The notes under the pieces were generated by a model that did not search any database, had not been told where the DNA came from, and saw nothing but the letters and a program-made list of their open reading frames with translations. The position numbers and the translations under genes are program-made. From Fragilariopsis cylindrus CCMP1102 (taxonomy: Eukaryota; Bacillariophyta; Bacillariophyceae; Bacillariales; Bacillariaceae), in NCBI GenBank assembly GCA_900095095.1, contig FMBT01000292.1, forward strand, positions 124,001 through 188,000: DNA of 64,000 nt. The letters are read 5' to 3'. Positions 8,517 through 17,260 of this stretch are shown piece by piece (positions within the stretch are counted from its first letter, which is position 1; every line of letters starts with the position of its first letter).

Positions 8517-9626
8517 CTAGTAGTATGAATTGTTGCTGTTATCATTATACCCCCCACCATTGTAGTACGGTTCATCGTCATACCGATTCCGATCTCGTTC
8601 GTCGTAGTCATCGTATCGGTTGTTGGAATTTCTACTATTATCTCTACTATTATTAGAGTCACTATCATCCTTTTTGCGGAAGTTTCCCTTTAACAAAGGT
8701 CCGATGAATGGCATTTGTTTCATAATAGCAAATGCCAATGGGAACATATTACCAAACAAATTAATAAAACCAAATACTTCCAATAAAATCCCCAATATCG
8801 GCCTACCAGCAAAGACAAGAATTATTCCTAATGATAAACATGCTGTGGCTCTTGCCTTTTTGGGTTGAAAGAAATATCCTGCTGTCCGACCTGGACCTAT
8901 CGTCATTGGCACACCCGCTACGAAGAATAAATTACCTAATCTCATTAACATTTTATTGAAAAATAAACTAACACCTAATAGAGTTAATGCTGCTCCGATA
9001 CCCAATAGTGGTAGTCCAATTTTTCGATTTCCTTTTCGTATAATATCGGGCATCGTGAATTTTCGCCGTCCACCACCATCATTACCCCGATCGTCGTATT
9101 GCTGTCGTCGTATAATTGAAGAGAATGAATGTGAGAAGTAAAAATTGATATAGTAATTAAAAAGTAAAAGTTTCGTTCGGCATGCTTTCAATTTTCTTTA
9201 AGTAATCGGCGTACGTACCGAAGCTCCTCGATCGTCGTAGTAACGATCTTCGTCGTCCGCACCGCCATATCGACCATCATTATAGTCACCGCCTTGCGAT
9301 GATGACGATGAGGAATAGTAGCTGTCGTTCTGGCTCTGATGTTCTCTATCGTCGTAATAATCGTCGTTTCCACCTCCACGAAATAATGTTATTACTGCTA
9401 CTAGAGATTCTAAAATCTTTGCATCTTTTTCTGACAAAAAATCAGAAGAAGTAGGCAATGACGATATCGGCGACGACAACTTTGACGAAGACGACTTCCA
9501 CGATACATTATTTGTTGCAGCTACTCTTCTTGGAACGAACGTCGGTCTGCTGTTGGAAGCTAACACCAGTATCTTCAACGACACCGTCGAAAGGAAGCAG
9601 ATGTAATAGAAGGTGATGTAGAACAT
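8517..9626 (-). CDS. Got1-like Golgi transport membrane protein with a long Tyr/Asp-rich extension
   Basis: Two exons: 9626-9219 and 9101-8517. The donor GTACGT (9218) and acceptor CAG (9102) join in phase 0 to give 330 residues. The core (about residues 150-280) matches Got1/SFT2-type four-helix proteins: GNRKIGLPLLGIGAALTLLG, then FFNKMLMRLGNLFFVAGV, then two more helices with ARATACLSLGIILVFAGRP and FGFINLFGNMFPLA. Got1 acts in ER-Golgi vesicle traffic. Odd features: an N-terminal hydrophobic segment, then about 55 residues rich in D, Y, S, N and G, and a matching D/Y/N-rich C-terminal tail. Got1 proteins are normally about 140 residues with no such arms. The two arms share 'YDDR' runs, which supports joining the exons. 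A shorter protein starting at MPDIIRKG (exon 2) is an alternative. Confidence 0.8.
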
Positions 9627-10059
9627 TATTTTGTAGACGATATTACCAAAATTTCGATACAGAGCTGTAAATCAATTGTATCTCTTGGTAAACAACGTTA
9701 CAACGTTGTGAGCATTTTTTTGTTGTCATTGTATTATTAATACTAAATACCGTACTGTGTATCTTGTATTTTTATTCGAAGTATTCAAATGTCGAAATTA
9801 CACGTGTTGTGTCAGTGTAGTTACTCGAGCTAGTCAATAATAGAAGAAACTAATTTAGCTTGAAAAAAGTATGGTCTTCATCATCAAAAATTAAGAATTT
9901 CATTTGACATTAATAGTGAAGCACATCAAGGATTATGATCAATGATCGTCGATCAGAGACTACAAATGTTCTTTCGTACTAAGTAGCTTACCGGTAGCTT
10001 ATTGTCAAGCTGCTATCGAATTTAATACGCAACTTTTCTTATTCCCATAAAGCAAAACA
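9627..10059. promoter_or_regulatory. Divergent promoter region between Got1-like and Atg14-like genes
   Basis: A 433-bp spacer between two start codons reading outward. It contains one CACGTG G-box (9801-9806). Otherwise it is AT-rich with no gene seen. Confidence 0.4.
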
Positions 10060-11616
10060 ATGAATATCGATAGCAGCAGTCTTACTGATGACACTAATAG
10101 AGGAGGAAACGATGTTCGGTTGACTGCTGTTCGTCATTGTCTCTGTCATTTTGTCGTTGAAGAAAATAATAATATTATGAAAGGCAATAACGAAGAAGAA
10201 GTTTCTGGAGATTCTACCGTGCGCTGTTCTGTGTGTGTCCAGAACCTTCTCCGACCACACATCCAACGTCATAAACGAGCTTTAGAAGATCACATGGTTG
10301 CCAAGGAATATTGTTCACAACAACTTAAACAAATACCAAGAGATCGTATACCCGAACTCCAAGCTGAATCGCAACGATTACGAGACAGACTAACTTCGCT
10401 TCGAAAAGAATGCGGAGATATGGCAGTTAAGGTCGCACAAACTGTATTAGAGAATGATACGATACGAGAAACAATAACGATAGATAAATCTGTAGAACGT
10501 CGATGTCATGATCTACAACGTCTCGAACGGTCCCTGTTGGAGGGTAGTATGATACAGGCAATTGAAACGGCGACTAGTCAAGTACGTTTTTTTCGCTTTC
10601 GATGGGCACAAAAAGTATTCGCTATTTATAGAGTAGACATCGATCCGGAAGATGTTAAACTGACTCCCTTACAGAAAAGAAGACAGGAAAGTCAACCCGG
10701 TCAACAGCTACAAAGACGGGCACGAGGTATATCTAAAATCTCTGGTCTTCCACTACCTAATGCTGGTCCAGAATTGTACGGAGTTTTACCTCCACAAGAA
10801 CTACAAAGCGCACTACGACTAGTAGCTACTGTAACCAGTACAGTAGCACGATGTTTGGGGATTGTACTACCCCACCGGATATTGCTGACCTTGAATAATA
10901 GTTCCGCAGGAGATATTATCGATACAGTGACAGAGGATGACCTTCAACAAAGGCGTCGACATTTTCGAGTAGCGGGTGGGATAGGAGAACGTAGTAGCAA
11001 GGATGAATCATCGATCGATGTCCAAAACAAGTACAGCGACAATTCTTTTTTCCATCCCAATTGTGTCGGGGATGATAATAATAATAACAGCAACAATGGG
11101 GCAGCATATGGTATTACTACTGGAAGTAATAACCATATATCACCGGCAGAGGGAGGATACTCTTCGACCGCCTCACTTCTTTCCCTCATGGGTGGATCGT
11201 ACTGGACGAACAAAGCCAAAAAAGCGAAAGATGTTATCATTGGAAGATCTAAGGACAAAATTAAGATTAGTAACAAGAGTATAGAAAGATCTGAAACGGC
11301 GACCAATAATACCTTTATTTCTACTGATGCTACCATTGTCTCCCAACGACTCGATCACGCAACGGCTGCTATTCTAACCGATGTCGATAGTACTACCAAT
11401 ACTGCAAACAACAATTCGTCGAAGTTTGTCCTATCAAGTAAACTCATGAATCAAGATGATTTTGCCATAGCGTTACAGCTACTACAAAACGATGTTATTG
11501 TCTTATGTATAAGAGCGGGAGTTAAAGTGTCAAAACTATGGCCGGCAGAAGCAATGTTACTAAATCTATACGAATTGGATAAATTTTGTCAACATCAAAC
11601 ATCTGTTGACTATTAA
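10060..11616 (+). CDS. Atg14/UVRAG-family subunit of the Vps34 PI3-kinase complex (likely)
   Basis: 518 residues, one exon. Members bind Beclin-1/Vps30 and direct the class III PI3-kinase to autophagosome or endosome membranes. Seen: a Cys-rich N-terminus (CLC at 27-29, CSVC at 56-59) as in Atg14; a coiled coil of about 70-165 rich in Leu/Arg/Glu; then the conserved block ISGLPLPN...ELQSALRLVATVTSTVARCLGIVLPHRI (about 227-275), which matches the Atg14/UVRAG signature 'I.GL.LP...AL..VA.L...LA..L...LP..I'. The C-terminal block DDFAIALQLLQNDVIVLC...LWPAEAMLLNLYEL also fits. Between them is a 190-residue low-complexity S/N-rich insert. Whether it is Atg14 or UVRAG/Vps38 cannot be decided; no membrane-curvature (BATS) helix is obvious. 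Confidence 0.68.
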   Translation: MNIDSSSLTDDTNRGGNDVRLTAVRHCLCHFVVEENNNIMKGNNEEEVSGDSTVRCSVCVQNLLRPHIQRHKRALEDHMVAKEYCSQQLKQIPRDRIPELQAESQRLRDRLTSLRKECGDMAVKVAQTVLENDTIRETITIDKSVERRCHDLQRLERSLLEGSMIQAIETATSQVRFFRFRWAQKVFAIYRVDIDPEDVKLTPLQKRRQESQPGQQLQRRARGISKISGLPLPNAGPELYGVLPPQELQSALRLVATVTSTVARCLGIVLPHRILLTLNNSSAGDIIDTVTEDDLQQRRRHFRVAGGIGERSSKDESSIDVQNKYSDNSFFHPNCVGDDNNNNSNNGAAYGITTGSNNHISPAEGGYSSTASLLSLMGGSYWTNKAKKAKDVIIGRSKDKIKISNKSIERSETATNNTFISTDATIVSQRLDHATAAILTDVDSTTNTANNNSSKFVLSSKLMNQDDFAIALQLLQNDVIVLCIRAGVKVSKLWPAEAMLLNLYELDKFCQHQTSVDY

Positions 11617-11779
11617 AGAACATTATTCTCCAAGCAAGACGTGAGGGAAACTCTTCCTATTCATTTTTTTCATAACATTTTAAAAATAATTATTTCTTCT
11701 ATAGAATGTATGTATGTTACCTCTATCCATAGTATTCAATAATAAGTAGTTTTACTAGTGGTAGTAATTAATTAATTGA

Positions 11780-13288
11780 CTACCACTGGTCTTTGTCCTC
11801 TTGTGCCATATTGAAGGCAGTAGCTCCCCCAGAAATTGCTGATTGAGGTTGTCCCCATCCCAAAATCATCCCATCACTACTACCTGACAACAATTTATTC
11901 CCGAGTTTCATCCGCTCCAAACTTGTTACGTTAGTTAAGTGCCCCTTTAAAGTTTGTTTCGGTGTTCCACCTTCAGTAGAAAATCCGTATATACGATCTT
12001 TACGACCAATCCAGATAGTACTGCTTTTATTGCAACTGTCAGTGTAACCAGATCCTTCCACGCACAGCGCCGTCCACCGTTGTTTAGGTAATCCCGCTGG
12101 TAGATTCCCTGGAGCTTGGAATTTACTTGGTAACAGGCAGCCACTGCGCAAATCCCATAGCAATAACTCACCATCTAAGCCACCCACACTGCATAGATAG
12201 TGACCACTACTAAAAAAATCTATAGAAGAAACGTGTCCAGCGCGATGAGATTTCGACCCCTGATGTTGTATGTGATTGTAATTATTCGGTGCTACCCCCG
12301 CTAATGACTCCTCACATCGGTTCCTTTTGCGACCGTCTTTGTTTCCTGGTAATAATATCGGTACTCGTCTTAAGTGCGAGTAGTCTGATAAATAACCTCC
12401 TACCCTAGTCGAGTTCAATGGAGATGTAGAGGAGGAAAAGTTTCCAGACGATCCTACCTGTTCACGATCTAATACGGTTATACATGCCCTACTACCAGAC
12501 TTTCGGATATCCCATAGCCTAACAGTTGCATCTCGTGATCCAGATGCTACGATATTATTATTGGTTGGTGACCATTTCAACGTTGAAATTCCATTGCTAT
12601 GTCCTACCAATTGGTGCGTACAAGCACCACTCCGGATATCGACCAAACTGATTTCTGATTCATAAAATGATCCAGCTGCGATCAAGGAACAATCGCCACC
12701 AGTACGTAAATGCGCTGATACCCACGCAGCTGTAGAATTTTCTTTAGTAAAGGGTTGGACTCTCATGGCAGGTTTCATTTGACTTGTATCCCAAACTAAG
12801 ATAGTCCCGTCACTCGAGGCTGATAAAAACAGACCCGAATCGGTTGGATACCATTGAGTATACGTGACAGAGGATGAATGCCCAGTAGGAAGCGTTAGAA
12901 TATCAGGTACGGCTGGAACTTTGATAGATTTCGCAACAGGATGGTAGTTACGAATATCATCGCCGCCAGAAGAAAATTGTCGATTATTATTGCTGTTGTT
13001 ACTATTCATACTACTACTTGTACTCCCCCACTTTGAGATGTCGTAAATGCTAACGGTAGCATCTGCTGAGCCTGCTAGAATAAATCGATAGGAAGAATCC
13101 ATCGCTAGACTTGAAATACTTTTCCGATGAGGCGAAACAATATCAGGATCGTGCAATAACTGCTTGTCATGAAAAAATCGTGATACACCTCTTCCAAAGC
13201 TATCATTTCCACAAAATCCATATTCTCGAGCAACAGTATTGTTAAAAATTGACCGTCTCTTTTTGGGAATTCTGTTTAATGACGACAT
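11780..13288 (-). CDS. ERCC8: WD40 protein CSA/ERCC8, transcription-coupled repair E3 substrate receptor
   Basis: 502 residues, one exon. CSA is the DDB1-CUL4 receptor that ubiquitinates stalled RNA polymerase II partners in transcription-coupled nucleotide excision repair. Seven WD repeats are visible. Diagnostic segments, against the human protein as I recall it: SSLAMDSSYRFILAGSADATVSIYDI; VTYTQWYPTDSGLFLSASSD (human VETVQWYPHDTGMF); GACTHQLVGHSNGISTLKWSP (human [21 protein letters not shown]); ATVRLWDIRKSGSRACITVLD; and the last blade LKGHLTNVTSL...LLSGSSDGMILGW. The WYP-HDTG-like motif and the order of blades separate it from generic WD40 proteins. It is longer than human CSA (396) because of Ser/Asn-rich loops at about 95-110 and 265-320. 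The C-terminus is short and acidic (QEDKDQW). Confidence 0.88.
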   Translation of the reverse strand: MSSLNRIPKKRRSIFNNTVAREYGFCGNDSFGRGVSRFFHDKQLLHDPDIVSPHRKSISSLAMDSSYRFILAGSADATVSIYDISKWGSTSSSMNSNNSNNNRQFSSGGDDIRNYHPVAKSIKVPAVPDILTLPTGHSSSVTYTQWYPTDSGLFLSASSDGTILVWDTSQMKPAMRVQPFTKENSTAAWVSAHLRTGGDCSLIAAGSFYESEISLVDIRSGACTHQLVGHSNGISTLKWSPTNNNIVASGSRDATVRLWDIRKSGSRACITVLDREQVGSSGNFSSSTSPLNSTRVGGYLSDYSHLRRVPILLPGNKDGRKRNRCEESLAGVAPNNYNHIQHQGSKSHRAGHVSSIDFFSSGHYLCSVGGLDGELLLWDLRSGCLLPSKFQAPGNLPAGLPKQRWTALCVEGSGYTDSCNKSSTIWIGRKDRIYGFSTEGGTPKQTLKGHLTNVTSLERMKLGNKLLSGSSDGMILGWGQPQSAISGGATAFNMAQEDKDQW

Positions 13289-14138
13289 CTTAAATATTTA
13301 TCATGTAAGTAAAGAAACGTATTGCTGATACCCGGTATACAGAGAATTGATTGTACAATGTAATCACGTAAAATCACGAATCAATCGTCAATTCAACACG
13401 GATGTCATCTCTATGACACATTGATGTGGAGGATGGTTTTGTCGTCACTTCTACCTGCCGAAACCGGGCGGTAGTGAGATAATAAGATATATTATGAGAT
13501 AATAAGATATATTATTTAAATATATACAAGCCAAGTACAATGTTCAATGTAGTGCAAATAATGATTTCGTGATCAATCATAGTCTATTAGCAGCTATTTG
13601 AAATTGTACTTCAAAATAGATCATAAATTGTGCTCGTTTTGCGACATGAGTTAGTCCCTTGAGACAATGATAATGCACGTTTGAAAAAATGAAAAAATTG
13701 AGCGTGTCGGCATTTTTACCGTTAGTTGCTTCACTTTTTATTTTGAAATGAAATGATCTCTTCCTCGTCATCTAAACGATAGCTACTAGTATCACCACTG
13801 TACTACATTCAACATACACGTACAAATTGTACTTCATAATATGTAAACATCACCATCTTCCTAATTCCAAGAATTCATTACAACAGAACCCGAAGAATTC
13901 GTTATCGTCGGTATCCATACAAAGTATTTCCTACGAATACGATATTCTGGTTTCTGAATTTGTCTTTAAATATCCGATTAATTCCAAAACAAACTCTGGT
14001 CGTGGAGATAATATTATACTATCTCTTACAATTAAACTGATCTAATGTTACTTTGAGTTTGTTCCATACGATATTATTTCAAACAAATAGAAAAACATAA
14101 CTCAAGAACTAACTAACTAACTGACTACACAACAAATC
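13289..14138. other. Intergenic, 850 bp, with a 20-bp tandem duplication
   Basis: Divergent spacer between the CSA gene and the four-TM gene. The only distinct structure is a perfect 20-bp direct duplication at 13476-13495 / 13496-13515 (unit begins GAGATAATAAGATAT). Short reading frames here lack codon character and are not called. Confidence 0.6.
13476..13515. repeat. Perfect 20-bp tandem duplication
   Basis: Two identical head-to-tail copies of an AT-rich 20-mer, beginning GAGATAATAAGATAT and ending ATTAT, lie about 190 bp upstream of the CSA start. Probably a recent slippage or duplication event. Confidence 0.85.
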
Positions 14139-15573
14139 ATGACTCGAAAAGCTGCACAAGAACAACGAAAAAATAACGACGAACCAACAATTTCGGCTTC
14201 CGCTGGAAGGAAAACTCCATCAGGACTACATCATTCGTGGCGATTATGGAGACATTGTTGCTGCCGTTACGGCTGGTATCCGCTGCTGGTGTCTCTGATA
14301 GTGACACTTGGGTGTTTCTTTTCTTTGTATTCTGCGGCTGGTTGTGATTTTATCCGTGTCGATATTGGCTTCGGTCCTGCCAATACGGGATGGAACTCCA
14401 GTACGGCAGAACTGGGTCTTTTTTTGTACCAAAGTGGAGAAGACGATTCCAACAAGTATCTTTCCTTTTTTTTGGGTGGTTGCCGGCCGTATACACAGGA
14501 ATTTCTCAACGAATTTGTGAACGATGATCGAACGTGGCGGGTAGCACAAATAATGGCATACGTTGCTGCAGGAGCTAGTGTACTTGCAACGGTACGTGCA
14601 TGATCTTGTGTTTTTGTTCGTTTCCAATAATATCTATATATGTGTGTGTGTGTGTGTGTGTGTATCCATTGGTTGATAAATTCTTAATTTTTACTTACAT
14701 TCTCCCCATCTTACACACATCTTACGCCATTCCGTTATCATTTCGTAGATAACAACATGGCTTTTTGTCTTGTCACCACTTCCCGCCAAGTTAATTTGGC
14801 CCATTATTGTACTTCCCGCTTTGGTGACGTCAACCCTAGCACAGGGCTCAATGTTTCTATTCTATGATACTTCTATTTGCCGGAAAACTGTATGGCTGCC
14901 AACGGGGACAGAATCTTTGCCTCGAATAGCGGAATGCTCCTTAGGAGTGACCGGAACGTACGGAGTTGTCAGTGGTATCATCTTCTTATTGTGTCTCATA
15001 CTCGTATGTCTGAAAGCTCCCGAACGGCGAGATCTTGAACCAGATTACGGATTGGATGTCGAGAACGGTTTCATCGAAAGTCCCAACTCCGGAAATAGTA
15101 AAAACATAATCACAAAGGATTCTTCGTTTGATTCAGATAGCGAACAAGATCAATACATCGTACCATCAATCGGTGGACCTGGATTTTATCCTAACGAGGA
15201 AGACGGTGAGTCTGAATTTACTATGAATTCGCGAGGATACGATTCCGTGTACGAATCGTCGACTGTTGGTCATAATGGTGTTACTGTTATACACGAAATC
15301 CGTGATAACGAAGATGATCTATTATTACACCAGAGAACTAATTGCGTGGATCACGGAGATGATGACGACAAGTACAATCCGCGCAAACCACCAGCGATTG
15401 ATGTGACTATCATAAGAAATAGAAGTGACGGTAGCCATCGAGAAGTTTCGCGAAGTCGACTGGAAACGGTGCAAAGAATGGAAAAAAGCACAAGATCTGA
15501 TGATTCATCGACACTAATCATCGATGAATTATTGTCTGAGCTTGATAAATCCTTTAACGTGAACGAAAACTAA
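14139..15573 (+). CDS. Four-TM membrane protein, unrecognised (diatom-type family)
   Basis: Two exons, 14139-14591 and 14749-15573, joined in phase 0 (donor GTACGT, acceptor TAG), giving 425 residues. TM segments: about 46-66 (YPLLVSLIVTLGCFFSLYSA), 133-160 (crossing the splice site), 165-190 (LIWPIIVLPALVTSTLAQGS) and 215-240 (GVVSGIIFLLCLILVCLKAP). After TM1 comes GCDFIRVDIGFGP, and after TM3 a loop with two Cys (SICRK, AECSLG), suggesting a disulphide-bonded outer loop. A 180-residue acidic, soluble C-tail follows, rich in D, E, S and N. Layout and loop cysteines recall tetraspan proteins, but I recognise no named family. The intron carries a (TG)n microsatellite at 14641-14663. The exon join is supported by continuity of TM2. 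Confidence 0.8.
14592..14748 (+). other. Intron with a sense-strand (TG)n tract
   Basis: 157-bp intron, donor GTACGT, acceptor TTTCGTAG. (TG)n at about 14641-14663 lies in the middle on the sense strand. Two other introns in the window carry the same sense-strand repeat. Confidence 0.75.
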
Positions 15574-15897
15574 CGACAGACCGGGCTTGAATAGCAAAAG
15601 GATATCAAATAGATAAACAACTTATCCTACAATCTCTATTCAACACGTCATGACAAATTATCCGACACCTTCTATCCAATACTGTACGTCATGGCATACA
15701 TAGCTGCATCTATTGCTTTATGCACACACACACACGCGCGCGCACACTATCAAGTCGTCAAAACAATGATTAGACAGGGAAATTTTTACCACTACGTACA
15801 GTAAAGTGAAAAGGGTATTATTTATAATTAGTATTCTTTTGTCGCTCTCTGCTACTACCGTAGACTAGACATGGTAGTAGAATAATTTGTATTTCGA
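15574..15897. other. Convergent intergenic spacer with alternating CA/CG tract
   Basis: 324 bp between two converging stop codons. It contains an alternating purine-pyrimidine tract at 15722-15746 (CA repeats passing into CG repeats), of the kind able to adopt Z-DNA, and two copies of the TACTGTAC/GTACAGTA motif (15680, 15796). No gene. Confidence 0.6.
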
Positions 15898-16917
15898 TTA
15901 ATCCTTCTTTTGATACTTTCTTTTTGCAAACGCCATGAATAATGCAATAAGACCATAGCCATAAACTTGCATGCAAACCAGACCAAATCTTGAGCTCTGT
16001 GTATCACATTTGTCTCCTAGATACAAAACACCGCCACTGTAAAGTATTCCCGTAAAGAATTGTCCTATCTGTGCCTTGGTGAGATATTTGGCTGATTTGA
16101 TTTGTGTTTGTGGTGAGATTGTTTTGATAAAGAAGTATGTATACATTAAAGTATGAATGATCGAATTTAATAGAACTACAGATGTTAGCCATGAGCTCTG
16201 ACTGACCACACCGACCCACATAGTAAATGCAATTCCCGTATGGTGATAAATTTGTAAAAAGCTTGGTTTCTTGCCTTTCAAAACCAAAATCCATGTATCC
16301 ACAAACTCCCAATATTTGCTAACGTAAAAGATAATAGTCCATGCCCCAAATCCTGAAGATTGCGCCCAAAGTGTTCCGTGAGGGTCACAATATGTATCAA
16401 ATGCCCCATAGCTGTTATAATGGTTGAAAACAATAGGCCATGTATTGACAACAACAATGAAGGAGAAAAAGGCCAATAGAAAATTATGCACAGCAATGGA
16501 AAAAATAAACCACGTTGCCTTCGGATCGATGATCTTAGCGAGAGATAGAAAAATTGGTTTCGATACTATATAAAATATCAGTAGAATCATGACACATTCT
16601 GGTCGCAATACGAGTTGTAAAATCGGATTGTCTGGTAGGCGATCGTATGGAAAATTAGAAAAAAAGAGGTCATTGATTGTCGTTACCAAAGGGAGACCAT
16701 CGATACTCTCTGTTACTGTAGGACGCCAAATTTCGTACATCGTGTTGCAGTTGTTTTTCCTTGTCGGACGTTGATCGGATTTTCCTTTTCTAGTTCGTGT
16801 GAGGAATAATGCTGCAGCTGGGACAGAGAAGCAATAGAAAAGATTTATCCGAGTAAAGTACAGTAGAAGTATAATCCCATTCATTACATCGACTAGAATC
16901 ATCATCCCCCACACCAT
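15898..16917 (-). CDS. ELO-family fatty acid elongase (3-ketoacyl-CoA synthase)
   Basis: 339 residues, single exon. ELO enzymes condense malonyl-CoA with acyl-CoA in the ER to add two carbons. Seen: KYWEFVDTWILVLKGKKPSF (KxxExxDT box), the histidine box FLQIYHHTG, NSIIHTLMYTYFF (box NxxIHxxMYxYY) and the C-terminal TKAQIGQF segment, in family order. There are about seven hydrophobic segments and a C-terminal KRKYQKKD that looks like an ER-retention dilysine. The histidine box has Gln where most animal and yeast ELOs have His (QxxHH against HxxHH), a form I associate with a subgroup of algal PUFA elongases; chain specificity cannot be told. The first 60 residues add an extra hydrophobic segment, so the internal ATG at 16740 (MYEIWRP) is an alternative start closer to usual ELO length. 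Confidence 0.9.
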   Translation of the reverse strand: MVWGMMILVDVMNGIILLLYFTRINLFYCFSVPAAALFLTRTRKGKSDQRPTRKNNCNTMYEIWRPTVTESIDGLPLVTTINDLFFSNFPYDRLPDNPILQLVLRPECVMILLIFYIVSKPIFLSLAKIIDPKATWFIFSIAVHNFLLAFFSFIVVVNTWPIVFNHYNSYGAFDTYCDPHGTLWAQSSGFGAWTIIFYVSKYWEFVDTWILVLKGKKPSFLQIYHHTGIAFTMWVGVVSQSSWLTSVVLLNSIIHTLMYTYFFIKTISPQTQIKSAKYLTKAQIGQFFTGILYSGGVLYLGDKCDTQSSRFGLVCMQVYGYGLIALFMAFAKRKYQKKD

Positions 16918-17260
16918 GCAATATAAAATAGAATATTATATTTTTCCTACACTGCGAACACCGTCATCGTTTCGTGACTTAAAAGTCCCGTTGCGGAATC
17001 GTCAAAGTGGGTAGTAGGTTGTCCACTCGTTGAATTTTCGTTAAAAGCGCACCAACAAAATTTGAAAATTCACATACAGTAAGTAACAACTTTTATTTTT
17101 GCATCCTCTTAATCTTGTTGTTGTTGTTGTTGTTGTTGGCTGATATCAATACAGCAATATCAGTAGTCGATTGATTCTATTACTTTTATTTATTCAATAG
17201 TTTTTGTTCCTCAAGCCGCATCATAGTTCGAGAAGAAGACAAGACAAGCTTTTTACAAGT
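16918..17260. other. Divergent spacer with (TTG)n repeat
   Basis: 343 bp between the ELO and RRP6 starts. It has a TTG/GTT triplet repeat at about 17115-17138 and an inverted pair CTGATAT/ATATCAG (17140-17146 and 17157-17163), probably in the RRP6 5' leader. The frame of RRP6 is open upstream to 17204 but with no ATG, so that part is treated as leader. Confidence 0.55.

Noticed and set aside
17204-17260. RRP6 N-terminal extension of 19 residues
   Set aside because: The frame is open there but the first codon is TTG; the first ATG is at 17261.
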